Source: JAJRPT01 sp964465945
GTDB taxonomy: Bacteria > Bacteroidota > Ignavibacteria > Kapaibacteriales > UBA2268
Assembly: GCA_964465945.1 (NCBI GenBank)
Contig: CAYXMM010000014.1
Span: 1-64,000, forward strand
Direction of reading: 5' to 3'
Length of the DNA: 64,000 nt
Every line of letters starts with the position of its first letter. The first letter of the stretch is position 1. The position numbers and the translations under genes were made by a program. This document shows, piece after piece, positions 44,457 to 54,371 of the stretch. The notes under the pieces were generated by a model, which saw only the letters and a list, made by a program, of their open reading frames with translations, was not told the origin of the DNA and made no database searches.

Positions 44457-47400
44457 TTAACGAATAAGCTGAAATTTTCGTGTAATTTTATTATTATTTG
44501 TTAATAAGTTTATAAAATAAACACCAGGAACAAGGAACTCAGTATTAAATGAAATTGTTTTAGAATGAGCGGAAACCTTATTATTAATAAAGTATTTGAT
44601 AATTTTACCAACATTATCGGTCAAATATAATTCCACATAACCATCTTCAATTAATTTATAATCAATATAAATTAAATTGTTAGCTGGATTAGGGTAAATG
44701 GGTAGTAATTCAAACGTTGAACCACCTTCGACATATCGAATTGACCCCTCTTCACAAATATTCTCAATTTTAAGTTTAGAAATAATATTTTCAAAATAAT
44801 ATTTAGGATTATCAATAATTTCAGTATTTCTAAAAGTAATAATTGAAGTATCAGAATTACCTAATGTAACTCTTGCTATTAAATTTAACGCATTAAAAGT
44901 ATTTAATGAATTAACTTCAAATGTAATTGGAACTATTCTCAAATCTCCTTCTATATATGAATTGTCAATATTTAAGATATTTTTATTTACTACTAATTCT
45001 GATTTCACTTGAAAAGGAATTTTAATTACTAAATTCTCAGGATTACTAAAAAATATTGGAATTTCAATAATATCTCCTGTTTTGGCAATACTATTCTTAG
45101 AATTTATCTCGAAATAATTTGTTCCTTTTACAAATATACTAACTGGTATTTTATAAGCTTCGCACTTTGATTGAATTAATAAGGTATCAAAAATTATATC
45201 GTCAGGTAAGCCACCTGAATAGACTAACTCAATTCTTGTACTGTCATTTATATTTATATTAGAATTATCTAAATAATTAAATATCAATTTATTATTTGAA
45301 TTACTTAATATTATATTTTCAATTAGGTTCCCATTATTATATACAAGAAATGTATCTTTTAAAACTTTATTACTTTCTATTTTTGTATATAGTAATTCTT
45401 CACTACTAAAAGATAAACTTGACTTAAAGTAATTTGCAACAATATTTATTGTATCTACTCCATTCTTCAACTTACTATTACTTTTAATTATAACATTTGT
45501 GTTATAACTTTTAGGTTCACTTGGGGTAAAGCTAATGTTAAGTAAATACTCTTGGTTGGATTGAACACTAATTGAAGAAGACCAATCGCTTAAATTAAAA
45601 CTCTCGTTATCGCCATCAAGTATTTGAACTCCCAAAATGTCTAATTCCTTTTTTCCAGTGTTTCTAATTATTATACTTGAATCTTGAGTTGTTATGTTGC
45701 AATATACATCTTCAAATTTAAAACTTCCCATCGATGTTAATATAGGAGAGTTATCCCTTAAATCAATAGTGAATAACACAGAATCATATTCACATCTTCC
45801 TGAAACTCTAAAATACTCTTCATAAACTTTATTTTCATTTCCACCTAAGAATTTAACTTGGTAAGTAGCACTATCTTTACTTTTAACATTTAAGTCATTA
45901 TTCAAAATTTCAAAATAATTTTCACCTCTAATTGAAGTTAAATTAACTTCTTCATTTATATTACTATTATTTTTAATTGTAAAAGGCAATTGTTTTGCTT
46001 GATTTAGATTAAATGAACCAAAGTCTAATGTTCTATTATATTCTATTTCATATATGAAAATTGAGTATTTAATTGGAAGTTTGAAAGTACTTTTACTATC
46101 CATTAAACCTCTTATTTTAAAGAATAAAGTGTCTGTATAGTTTCCATTTATTAGCTTGTTTAAACTCAAACTAATAATGAGATTTTCATTGTGGTTAATA
46201 GTTGAACTATTAATACTAAACTCTAAATTTGAATTATTAGAATAAATATTTTCAATAATCAGCTTACCATCACCAATGTTTTTTAGTGAAATGTTTTTTA
46301 AAACTTCATCTAAACAATATATAGTGTCTAAATTGTAAATATTATCAATATCAAGTTTAGGAGCGACACCACTTCCATAAATTGTAAAACTGAAAGGAGT
46401 ACAAGCATTTTGTGAATAAATTCTTATACTCTCTTGATAATCTTCAACATTTGTTGGTTTAAATTGAAATTTAAAATTATCATTTTTCAGTATAGAATCG
46501 ACCAAACTAACGACTATATTTTCATCATCTAAGTCATAGACTATTTTATTTATTTTATTTATTGAAGGTATAGATTGAAATAAACTTAAACCTACATTAA
46601 TACTATCACCAACTAAAACATCAGGAAGTTTAAAGTAAGTTTGATTCTGAACTATATCATCATCAATCACAGAATAATTTAAAGTAATATTAAAAGTGTC
46701 ATAACCAGAAAAGAAAGTTACTTTTGATTTAAAACTCCCTAATTCATTTGGGATTATAGAAACATTCAAATTGCTATTTGTTCTTGGAAATAAATACTTG
46801 TTTAAGTTGATGTCAATTAAATTGGTACTATTATTCTCAACCTTGACAGAATCAATTATAATATATCGATTAAAATTGTTATAAATATACGAATTAATAG
46901 TTGTGTCAATAGATAAATTATTGCATATAGCACCTATATTTATATCTTTAAAAGGCAAATATTTAAGCGTTACAGCTGCAAGGTTAGAAAATACAAGTGA
47001 GTTTTGATAATTAGTATTTTTATATTTATTTAAGTTTAATATTTTTATTTTATTAAAATCATAATTATAAGTAAATATTGAATTAGTTAGAGAAATATTT
47101 TTTAATTGATTAAATATAATACTGTCTAATTTATTATTTTCTTGATTTAAAATATTAACTTTGTTTTGAAAAATATTAAACATTAATCCAGATTCAAATC
47201 CTGATGAACTAAATGAGTTATTATTATTAAAAATTTTACTTTTAATTTCTAATAAATTAAACTTATTCTGAACAAAGCTCAATAAATAAAGAAAATTTTG
47301 ATTACTTGTAGAAACGTATAATGAATCCCCATTTCCACTCCATTCTATATTGTTAATTTGATTTTCAAATTGTTTATAAAATACTCTTTTCAAAGTTAGA

Positions 47401-49280
47401 TTATTTTCAACTAAAGAAACTTCAAGTTCACCATTATTAGAAACAAAAGCAAAAATACTCTTATTTGGATTTGATTTTATAAATGATAGTTTTGATTGGA
47501 ATAAATTAACCTCATTTGCTGGCGATGAGTTATCTTTTAAAGAGCTATAAATTGAAATTTTGCCATTAATATCTCCTGTTACCAATAAATTATTCTGATA
47601 ATTATAATCTAATTTACTTAAAGAATCGACTTGTTCACTAAATTCAATAGGGGAATCTGCACCATCAGAATCAAATATAATAATCTTTTTAGCATTAATA
47701 ACCGCAATACTTTCATTATTTTTACTAATTGAAAAATCTTTGTAATTCTTTAAGTTACTCGCAATACTTCCACCTATATCTGAATTATTGATTCTGAAGC
47801 AATATAGTCTATCATCTTCTCCTATGAAAGCACATAAATTTTTATCAAAACTTAATTTAGTCAATTTTGGGTCAGAACCCCAAAGAGTAATAATTTGCTC
47901 ATCATATTGTTTATAATCAATATTTTTAAAACTTATTTTAAACTCTAAATTTTGAGGTGTAATATTTGGTATTATCCATTTAAAATTATTTTCAGTAATA
48001 TTTTCTAATCCTATATGCCATTGATTACTGTATTTGTATTCAAAAAGGAGAGTATCGCTCACTAATTTATTATGGATTTGGAAATCAATTGAATCTCCTC
48101 TAAAAAACATAGAACTATTCACAACAGATAAGGTTAATTCATTACTATTAGACTTACTTTCACCTAATTCAATTGGAATTTCAAAAACATTACACTGAGT
48201 TTCAATTAAAATCTTACTATTGACAAAAGTATTATCTATTGGAATATAAGAAATTTCAAAGAATTTACTTTCATTTTTTAAAATCTTATTAAAATTGTAA
48301 TTAACATGTATTTTACTATTTAATGAACTTATACTTAAAATGTCTAAATCTCTTATTAAAGAAGTTAAACTAATATTTCGTTTTATTTCGTTTCCAATTT
48401 CAACATTTTCAACTTTTACTAAGTTAGGGGTTATATTTAATAATTTTGATTTAATACTATCAATAAAATATGAATATTCGTAACTATAATTAGGAGCTTC
48501 AACTATATTACCTTTTACTAATTCAGAACATTCATTACTTTCCCAATGTATCCTATAAAAAATATCATTTTTTAATTTATTTAATAGATAGTAAGATAAT
48601 AAATTAAAATTATCAGAAAAGTTTTTAGGTTTTAAGTAATATCCATTTGTAACACCCTCAAATTTTGAAGATTGTAAGTCTTCAATTTGAATTGTATGAA
48701 GATTAATATTTTTTAAAGTTAATAAATTAGATATTGAATCAAAGTTTCCGAATCCCTCTTTGTCAGTGATTAAAATATAATCTTCGCCTTCTTTTGCAAT
48801 TTTTTCAATACTAAATGGAGAATTAAAAAAAAGATCATCTAAATTGTTAGAGCCAAAATAATTTATTGAGTTTATACTTCTTAACAATTTTTCCTTTGAG
48901 TTTGTTTTAGTACATCTAATAATTGAGCTTTGATTATAAGTTATTATTCCTAAACTATCTGATAGCGTCATATTTTCAATAAAAGTTTTTAATAAAATAG
49001 TAACTTCATTGTTATACTTACCCATAGAGTTTGATATATCAATTACAATGTATGCGTTTAAACTTTTTAAATTTTGTGAATTTATTGTATCAATATTGGT
49101 GATTTTATCTGCATTTCCTTGTTCAAAAACAAAAAGTAAATTTGTATTTAATGGTTGCTTATCAAATCTATAAAAATCAGCAGATATAATGGGGTAATTT
49201 TCAGTATTAAAATTTTCTAAATAAATATTAGAAAATATTCCAGAATAACACAATAGTAATATAGTTATAAATTTAATCAT
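44457..49280 (-). CDS. Giant T9SS surface protein with VWA domain, propeller and ASH-like repeats
   Basis: This 1607-residue protein has a signal peptide (KFITILLLCYSGIFS). A von Willebrand A domain at about 70-220 keeps the metal-ion MIDAS motif Asp81-Ser83-Ser85 (DISNSMG). A WD40/propeller-like stretch lies at about 465-690 (for example SIFAFVSNNGELEVSLVENN). A long run of immunoglobulin-like 'choice-of-anchor D'/ASH repeats fills about 770-1450 (NTGKKELDILGVQILDGDN, VQSNQEYLLNISFTP). It ends with a T9SS sorting domain (LLPIYPNPANNLIYIDYKL ... GVYFINLL). It would be exported and fixed on the cell surface, where it could act in adhesion or substrate binding. Its stop is 43 bases before the reductase gene. 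The upstream TSUP gene overlaps by one base. Confidence 0.85.
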   Translation of the reverse strand: MIKFITILLLCYSGIFSNIYLENFNTENYPIISADFYRFDKQPLNTNLLFVFEQGNADKITNIDTINSQNLKSLNAYIVIDISNSMGKYNNEVTILLKTFIENMTLSDSLGIITYNQSSIIRCTKTNSKEKLLRSINSINYFGSNNLDDLFFNSPFSIEKIAKEGEDYILITDKEGFGNFDSISNLLTLKNINLHTIQIEDLQSSKFEGVTNGYYLKPKNFSDNFNLLSYYLLNKLKNDIFYRIHWESNECSELVKGNIVEAPNYSYEYSYFIDSIKSKLLNITPNLVKVENVEIGNEIKRNISLTSLIRDLDILSISSLNSKIHVNYNFNKILKNESKFFEISYIPIDNTFVNSKILIETQCNVFEIPIELGESKSNSNELTLSVVNSSMFFRGDSIDFQIHNKLVSDTLLFEYKYSNQWHIGLENITENNFKWIIPNITPQNLEFKISFKNIDYKQYDEQIITLWGSDPKLTKLSFDKNLCAFIGEDDRLYCFRINNSDIGGSIASNLKNYKDFSISKNNESIAVINAKKIIIFDSDGADSPIEFSEQVDSLSKLDYNYQNNLLVTGDINGKISIYSSLKDNSSPANEVNLFQSKLSFIKSNPNKSIFAFVSNNGELEVSLVENNLTLKRVFYKQFENQINNIEWSGNGDSLYVSTSNQNFLYLLSFVQNKFNLLEIKSKIFNNNNSFSSSGFESGLMFNIFQNKVNILNQENNKLDSIIFNQLKNISLTNSIFTYNYDFNKIKILNLNKYKNTNYQNSLVFSNLAAVTLKYLPFKDINIGAICNNLSIDTTINSYIYNNFNRYIIIDSVKVENNSTNLIDINLNKYLFPRTNSNLNVSIIPNELGSFKSKVTFFSGYDTFNITLNYSVIDDDIVQNQTYFKLPDVLVGDSINVGLSLFQSIPSINKINKIVYDLDDENIVVSLVDSILKNDNFKFQFKPTNVEDYQESIRIYSQNACTPFSFTIYGSGVAPKLDIDNIYNLDTIYCLDEVLKNISLKNIGDGKLIIENIYSNNSNLEFSINSSTINHNENLIISLSLNKLINGNYTDTLFFKIRGLMDSKSTFKLPIKYSIFIYEIEYNRTLDFGSFNLNQAKQLPFTIKNNSNINEEVNLTSIRGENYFEILNNDLNVKSKDSATYQVKFLGGNENKVYEEYFRVSGRCEYDSVLFTIDLRDNSPILTSMGSFKFEDVYCNITTQDSSIIIRNTGKKELDILGVQILDGDNESFNLSDWSSSISVQSNQEYLLNISFTPSEPKSYNTNVIIKSNSKLKNGVDTINIVANYFKSSLSFSSEELLYTKIESNKVLKDTFLVYNNGNLIENIILSNSNNKLIFNYLDNSNININDSTRIELVYSGGLPDDIIFDTLLIQSKCEAYKIPVSIFVKGTNYFEINSKNSIAKTGDIIEIPIFFSNPENLVIKIPFQVKSELVVNKNILNIDNSYIEGDLRIVPITFEVNSLNTFNALNLIARVTLGNSDTSIITFRNTEIIDNPKYYFENIISKLKIENICEEGSIRYVEGGSTFELLPIYPNPANNLIYIDYKLIEDGYVELYLTDNVGKIIKYFINNKVSAHSKTISFNTEFLVPGVYFINLLTNNNKITRKFQLIR

Positions 49281-50038
49281 TAAAATATGTTAAGCATTTT
49301 CAAAAATAATATTATTAACGAAATAATTAAGAAAATCTTGACTACTTTATCACCTTTTTTAATAGAAAGTTTTACACTCCAATAAGCACCTAAGGTATTT
49401 CCTATTGCTAAGATAATTCCTGGAACCCATTCTATTTTATCGTTCCAAGCAAAAATTATAAAAGCAGGAATAGTATAAATCAATACAATAAATACTTTAT
49501 GCATGTTTACCTTTAATAAATCTAAATCCAAAAAAGATTGGAGTAAAAGCATTAAAACAAAACCAACTCCCGTTTGAATGAATCCACCATAAAAGCCAAT
49601 AAAAATCATACTAACATAAACAAATTTTGGATATTGACTAAGTTGTCTTGTTATAGACTTTCTAAAGCTATTAGGCAAAATCATTAATATGATTATTATG
49701 AAAATAATCCATGCTAATATTTCTTTAAATGCTTCTGTACTTATATACTGAGCATATATTGCTCCTAATATTACACCAGGAAGAGTAAACAAACTCATCT
49801 TTAAACTAAATCTAAAATCGCTAATTTCATTTCTTCTTAATGACACAACAGCACTAATTGTAAGTGCTAAAATTGCTAAACGATTTGTTCCGTTTGCAGC
49901 AACCGAGTCCATACCCATCATAATCAGTATTGGGAGAACAAGAGCAGAACCTCCTCCACTTACTACATTGATAAATGCAGAAAAGGTCCCAATAACAAAA
50001 AGAAGCATTAAATAGTCAATTTCAAATCCAAAAAACAT
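49280..50038 (-). CDS. TSUP/TauE-SafE family permease, second copy
   Basis: A 252-residue membrane protein with about eight helices. The first repeat motif VVSGGGSALVLPILIMMG is near residues 25-42 and the second, GFYGGFIQTGVGFVLMLLL, near 145-170. It belongs to the same TSUP superfamily as the gene at 572 but is clearly a different subgroup, close to the YfcA-type. Substrates may be sulfur-containing anions or other small organic acids and cannot be assigned here. It begins next to an intergenic gap and overlaps the giant VWA gene by one base. Confidence 0.85.
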   Translation of the reverse strand: MFFGFEIDYLMLLFVIGTFSAFINVVSGGGSALVLPILIMMGMDSVAANGTNRLAILALTISAVVSLRRNEISDFRFSLKMSLFTLPGVILGAIYAQYISTEAFKEILAWIIFIIIILMILPNSFRKSITRQLSQYPKFVYVSMIFIGFYGGFIQTGVGFVLMLLLQSFLDLDLLKVNMHKVFIVLIYTIPAFIIFAWNDKIEWVPGIILAIGNTLGAYWSVKLSIKKGDKVVKIFLIISLIILFLKMLNIF

Positions 50039-50099
50039 AAACCTCTAAAATATACAAAAATAACACTTATTATTATATATAGTTACATTAACTTGAAAA

Positions 50100-50255
50100 T
50101 TAGTCCTTAACTTGAAAATAACTTGGTTTTATCTTTTTTGTTATCTTATATTTATAATCTGTTGGAAATACATAAATTTCTAACGTCTTATTTTGTAATT
50201 CAGCAGGAAATTTAATAGTATATTCTTTTTCAGAAATAATAATTTTCTTAAGCAT
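50100..50255 (-). CDS. Small overlapping protein, 51 residues (antitoxin-like?)
   Basis: An ATG overlaps the TRIC-gene stop by eight bases (ATGCTTAA at 50248-50255) and opens a 51-residue frame: MLKKIIISEKEYTIKFPAEL, then NKTLEIYVFPTD, ending PSYFQVKD. The overlap and the regular beta-strand pattern make it a credible gene. It resembles short N-terminal antitoxin-type or DUF2281-like proteins (a beta hairpin with a 'V-FP' strand), but no toxin is adjacent, so this is speculative. Confidence 0.5.
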   Translation of the reverse strand: MLKKIIISEKEYTIKFPAELQNKTLEIYVFPTDYKYKITKKIKPSYFQVKD

Positions 50256-50877
50256 TGATATTCCCTTTTAAATTGTAATTGAGTTCCGGTAATTTAAGCT
50301 TATACTTTATTGAAAAGTATCTGATAGCAATAATTAACAATATCGAAATTGGCATAATAATATTTGAATCAACATGAAGTTTATAAAGTGTTATATATAC
50401 TACACTTCCAATCACACAAGCCGTTGCATAAACTTCTTTTCTGAATATTAATGGCACATCGTTGCACAATGTATCTCTAAGTATACCCCCAAAAATTGAA
50501 CTTATAACTCCAAATAATATACATAATGGTATATTCATACCAAATATAATTGCTTTGTGAGTTCCAATTACTGTAGCAACACCAATTCCTATAGTATCAA
50601 ACCAGAAATAAGTTTTTTTCAGTTTTGATAGCTTTTTAGTAAAAACAAATGAAACAATCACACCTAAAATAATAGAATAAGCAAAATTACCTTGTTTCAT
50701 CCAAGCAATAGGATAATCTCCAAGAAGTACATCCCGAACAGTACCTCCACCAACACTTGTTACAAAGGCAACAAACGTGATTCCAAACAAATCAAATTTT
50801 CTCTTAATTGCAGAAAGAGAAGCAGTAATTGCAAATACAAAAACCGCAATAAGATTAAATAATTCCAAGAGGAACAT
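50248..50877 (-). CDS. TRIC-type cation channel family protein (UPF0126)
   Basis: A 209-residue membrane protein with about seven helices arranged as two similar halves, each with a glycine-rich kink: VTSVGGGTVRDVLLGDYPIAW near residue 40 and ISSIFGGILRDTLCNDVPLI near 125. This is the bacterial TRIC family, which forms trimeric potassium-permeable channels. A small gene overlaps its stop by eight bases. Upstream lies about 380 bases with an inverted repeat and perhaps a small gene. It is not possible to say from sequence which ion or signal it serves in this organism. Confidence 0.9.
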   Translation of the reverse strand: MFLLELFNLIAVFVFAITASLSAIKRKFDLFGITFVAFVTSVGGGTVRDVLLGDYPIAWMKQGNFAYSIILGVIVSFVFTKKLSKLKKTYFWFDTIGIGVATVIGTHKAIIFGMNIPLCILFGVISSIFGGILRDTLCNDVPLIFRKEVYATACVIGSVVYITLYKLHVDSNIIMPISILLIIAIRYFSIKYKLKLPELNYNLKGNINA

Positions 50878-50945
50878 TTTAAATCCTTGTTAAAAGTTTA
50901 AAAAAATAACTAATAAGTTGAGAGAGAGAAAGAGTTTTGGATATT

Positions 50946-51095
50946 TTAACGCATTTGCTTATGCATTAGCCATTGCCTATGCATAATAATTTGATTGGAG
51001 ATAATGGAAATAATAGAAATGTTAGTGAATCCGTTGAATAATTCATTTAATAATAATGCCAGAGGCACTTTGTTTTTGTTTACTCCTAAAACCAT
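50946..51095 (-). CDS. Possible small protein, 49 residues
   Basis: A short minus-strand frame starts at ATG 51095 with AAAGGA eight bases upstream. It encodes VLGVNKNKVPLALLLNELF followed by isoleucine/serine-rich sequence and a basic, methionine-rich end. It could be a leader peptide or chance frame ahead of the TRIC gene. Its end overlaps an inverted repeat at 50959-50986. No family is recognised. Confidence 0.25.
   Translation of the reverse strand: MVLGVNKNKVPLALLLNELFNGFTNISIISIISNQIIMHRQWLMHKQMR
50959..50986. promoter_or_regulatory. Inverted repeat TTATGCAT...ATGCATAA before the TRIC gene
   Basis: Perfect 8-bp arms flank a 12-base loop in which AG and CT can extend pairing past a bulge. 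It is located 82 bases before the TRIC start, in a gap of about 380 bases between the TRIC gene and topA. No U-tract follows on either strand, so it is not a standard terminator. It may be an RNA hairpin or a protein-binding site. Confidence 0.4.
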
Positions 51096-51205
51096 AAAAA
51101 TATTCCTTTAAAAAAAATCATTTTTCCAAATGCAAAATTATAAAAATAATTTCAAATAAAAAGCAATTAATAAAAAATTATTTCCAAAGACCAATTTTTT
51201 TATTT

Positions 51206-51213
51206 TATATTTG
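51206..51213 (+). promoter_or_regulatory. Candidate -7 element TATATTTG for topA
   Basis: TATATTTG matches TAnnTTTG, 42 bases before the topA ATG. A -33 TTTG is not evident. The leader carries GGAAAAGTTTTA (51221-51232), the same 12 bases found in the gyrA leader. Confidence 0.4.
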
Positions 51214-51255
51214 TAGTTTTGGAAAAGTTTTAGAACAAAAAGTTATTTTATCATT

Positions 51256-53595
51256 ATGTCAAAATCATTAGTAATCGTTGAGTCGCCAGCAAAAGCAAAA
51301 ACAATAGAAAAAATATTAGGAAAAGATTTTACAGTTAAATCAAGCATAGGTCATATTAGAGATTTGCCTAAAAACGGAATGTCAATCGATATTCAAAATG
51401 GATTTAATCCAGTCTACGAAATTAATAAAGATAAAAAATCAACAGTTAGCGAATTGAAGAAACTATCAAAAGAAGCAGAAATTGTTTGGTTAGCTACGGA
51501 CGAGGATAGAGAAGGTGAAGCTATTGCTTGGCATTTATTTGAAGCATTAAAATTAGATGAAAAGAAAACAAGACGTATAGCTTTTCATGAAATTACTGAA
51601 AAAGCCATTAAAAGTGCAATCCAAAATCCTCGAAAAATAAATAAAGATTTAGTCGATGCACAACAAGCAAGAAGAGTATTAGATAGACTTGTTGGTTATG
51701 AATTATCACCTGTTTTGTGGAAAAAAGTAAGATATGGGCTTTCAGCAGGTAGAGTTCAATCCGTTGCTGTTAGATTAATTGCCGAAAGAGAAAGAGAAAT
51801 TATTGATTTCAACTCAGATAGCTATTTTAAAGTTAATGCCGAACTTAAAACCTCTCAAAACAAAACTTTTAAAGCTAATTTAGTTGAAAAAATTGAAACT
51901 GAAAAAGATATCAGGAAGTTTTTAGATGAAGTGCTAATTTCGGAGTTTAAAGTTGCCGATGTTACAAAAAGACCTGGAACAAGAAAGCCAGCACCACCTT
52001 TTACAACCTCAACTTTACAACAAGAAGCAAATAGAAAATTTGGATATTCAACTAAACAAACAATGTCTATTGCTCAAAAGTTATATGAAAGCGGTAAAAT
52101 TACTTATATGAGAACAGATTCGTTAAATCTATCAGATGATGCAATAAGTAATATTAAAAACACTATCACAAAAGATTTTGGTAATGATTATTTAGAAATA
52201 AGAAAATACAAAACTAAAAGTTCAGGTGCTCAAGAAGCTCACGAGGCAATTAGACCAACTGATTTTTCTCAGTCAAGTGTAAGTGGAATGGATTCGTCTG
52301 CAAAAAGATTATATGAACTAATATGGAAACGAACACTTGCTTCTCAAATGTCAGAAGCAAAATTAGAAAGAACAACTGTAAATATAGATTTATCAAAATC
52401 TAACAAACACTTACAAGCTAAGGGTGAAGTTATTAAATTTGATGGATTTTTAAAATTATATTTAGAAAGCTATGATGATGATGATGAAAACGAAGATTCA
52501 GCACTATTGCCAGCAATGATAGAAGGTGAAACTCTTGATTTATTAAGTATGTATGCAAGAGAATCATTTTCAAAAGCACAAGCAAGATATACAGAAGCAT
52601 CTCTTGTTAAAAAGTTAGAAGAATTAGGTATAGGTAGACCTTCAACTTATGCTCCAACAATTTCAACTATTTTAGACAGGGGATATGTAATAAAAGAAGA
52701 TAGGGAAGGATTTGAAAGGGAGTTTAAGTCATTTACAATTATTGATAATATTGTTAATGAAAAATTAGAGAAAGAAATCACAGGTTCAGAAAAAGCAAAA
52801 CTTTTCCCGACAGATACAGGTCTTGTCGTAAATGACTTCCTTGTAGAACATTTTCGTGAAATAGTAGATTTACATTTCACAGCTAAAGTTGAAAACGAGT
52901 TTGATGAAATTTCTAATGGCAAAAAAGTTTGGAATAATATGATAGCAGACTTTTATAAGCCATTCCACAAGTCTATCGAATCCTCTGATAATATCTCTAA
53001 AGCTGAAGCAATTAAACCAAGAGAACTTGGCTTAGACCCGAAATCAAACAAACGTGTTTATGCAAGAATCGGTAGATATGGAGCAATGGTTCAAATTGGC
53101 GAACAAGAAGATGACGAAAAACTTCGATTTGCATCTATTCCAAAAGATAAATCTATTGATACTATTACATTAGAAGAAGCACTTAAACTATTTGACTTAC
53201 CAAGAATTTTAGGTGAAACTGAGGAAGGTCAAGTTAAAGCAAATTTAGGAAGATTTGGACCTTATGTTCAATTAGGCAAAACATTTGCAAGTTTAAAAAA
53301 TATTGATGTTTATGATGTTAGCTTTGAAGAAGCAATTAATTTAATCAAAGAAAAAAGAGACGCTGATAATAATAAAACTATTTTAAATTTTAGTGAAGCA
53401 GGTATTCAAGTATTAAATGGAAGATACGGTCCATATATTACTGATGGAAAAACTAATGCAAAAATTCCGAAGGATAAAGAGCCTAGCAAATTAACATTAG
53501 AAGAATGTAAAAAACTTATTGCTGAAAGTCCAAGCAAGAAAGGTGGCAAAAGAGTTGTTAAAAAAGCTCCTGCCAAGCCAAGAACTAAAAAATAA
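51256..53595 (+). CDS. topA: DNA topoisomerase I
   Basis: A 779-residue type IA topoisomerase that relaxes negative supercoils. The N-terminal Toprim domain starts VIVESPAKAKTIEKILG and includes ATDEDREGEAIAWHL. The catalytic tyrosine is Tyr284 in ITYMRTDSLNLS. LVGYELSPVLWKKVRYGLSAGRVQS matches the core. The C terminus lacks CxxC zinc ribbons and instead has Toprim_Crpt-type repeats (GRYGAMVQIG, GRFGPYVQLG, NGRYGPYITDG) and a lysine-rich tail. Such tails are common in Bacteroidota. The ATG follows a TAnnTTTG-type leader. Confidence 0.97.
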   Translation: MSKSLVIVESPAKAKTIEKILGKDFTVKSSIGHIRDLPKNGMSIDIQNGFNPVYEINKDKKSTVSELKKLSKEAEIVWLATDEDREGEAIAWHLFEALKLDEKKTRRIAFHEITEKAIKSAIQNPRKINKDLVDAQQARRVLDRLVGYELSPVLWKKVRYGLSAGRVQSVAVRLIAEREREIIDFNSDSYFKVNAELKTSQNKTFKANLVEKIETEKDIRKFLDEVLISEFKVADVTKRPGTRKPAPPFTTSTLQQEANRKFGYSTKQTMSIAQKLYESGKITYMRTDSLNLSDDAISNIKNTITKDFGNDYLEIRKYKTKSSGAQEAHEAIRPTDFSQSSVSGMDSSAKRLYELIWKRTLASQMSEAKLERTTVNIDLSKSNKHLQAKGEVIKFDGFLKLYLESYDDDDENEDSALLPAMIEGETLDLLSMYARESFSKAQARYTEASLVKKLEELGIGRPSTYAPTISTILDRGYVIKEDREGFEREFKSFTIIDNIVNEKLEKEITGSEKAKLFPTDTGLVVNDFLVEHFREIVDLHFTAKVENEFDEISNGKKVWNNMIADFYKPFHKSIESSDNISKAEAIKPRELGLDPKSNKRVYARIGRYGAMVQIGEQEDDEKLRFASIPKDKSIDTITLEEALKLFDLPRILGETEEGQVKANLGRFGPYVQLGKTFASLKNIDVYDVSFEEAINLIKEKRDADNNKTILNFSEAGIQVLNGRYGPYITDGKTNAKIPKDKEPSKLTLEECKKLIAESPSKKGGKRVVKKAPAKPRTKK

Positions 53596-53599
53596 ATAT

Positions 53600-54352
53600 A
53601 TGCAATTAACTTTATTAATATTACTACTTTCTTACTTTTCTAATTCCCAAGTGTTTACACCTAAAAGGGATTTAGTAAATGATAATATTAGTAAAGATAT
53701 TGGTATATTTTCTATCGGTATTGGAACTTCATATTTGAATAATGAACTACTTAAAATTAAATCGAACAATAATGCCGATAAAATATACCCAAGTATAGAA
53801 AGTCAATACTCTTTTGTCCCTAACATATTCTTTGATTACCAATTTTCAAAAACATCTGACTTTTCAATAAGACTAAATTTTGACTACTTTAATACTGAAA
53901 TTAAACAAAATCAAAATTTTTATCCAAGTGTTCAAATTGATAATAATATTAAAGTGTCAGACCTAACAAGTAAAAGTAATTTAAGAAGTTATGATATTGA
54001 CTTAATAGCGTATTATGATGTAATGAGCTTTAAAAGTGTGAGTATTTTTGGTGGATTTAAAACACGTTTCCAAGATTATGAAAGAAATTTAAACGCTGGT
54101 ATTGTTGAAGGTAATAATGGTTCTCAACTTGGTATCATTGGAACAACTATAAAAAATAACGACATAAACTACTCTATTCTATTTGGTGCTTTATATAACG
54201 ACGAAATTAGTTTATTTGATTATGAAATTTATTTCCAATACTTCACAATGTTAAACAATATTAACTTCAAAAATCAAAATACATTTTATATACCAGATTA
54301 TAAATTTTCAAATTATGGTATTGGTTTAAACTTAAAGTATAAGTTAAATTGA
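53600..54352 (+). CDS. Outer-membrane beta-barrel protein, 250 residues
   Basis: A 250-residue protein with a signal peptide (LTLLILLLSYFSNSQ) and a C-terminal run of alternating strands rich in Tyr and Phe, as in small outer-membrane barrels. The ATG at 53600 directly follows the topA stop and precedes the signal peptide. An earlier in-frame start inside topA would add an internal stretch with no sense. Function is unknown. The last strands read NYGIGLNLKYKLN. It may share transcription with topA. Confidence 0.7.
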   Translation: MQLTLLILLLSYFSNSQVFTPKRDLVNDNISKDIGIFSIGIGTSYLNNELLKIKSNNNADKIYPSIESQYSFVPNIFFDYQFSKTSDFSIRLNFDYFNTEIKQNQNFYPSVQIDNNIKVSDLTSKSNLRSYDIDLIAYYDVMSFKSVSIFGGFKTRFQDYERNLNAGIVEGNNGSQLGIIGTTIKNNDINYSILFGALYNDEISLFDYEIYFQYFTMLNNINFKNQNTFYIPDYKFSNYGIGLNLKYKLN

Positions 54353-54371
54353 AAGAGTAACGTAATTTAGT

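Noticed and set aside
53519..53599. Upstream start of the outer-membrane protein inside topA
   Set aside because: The added residues precede a normal signal peptide, and ATG 53600 follows the topA stop directly.
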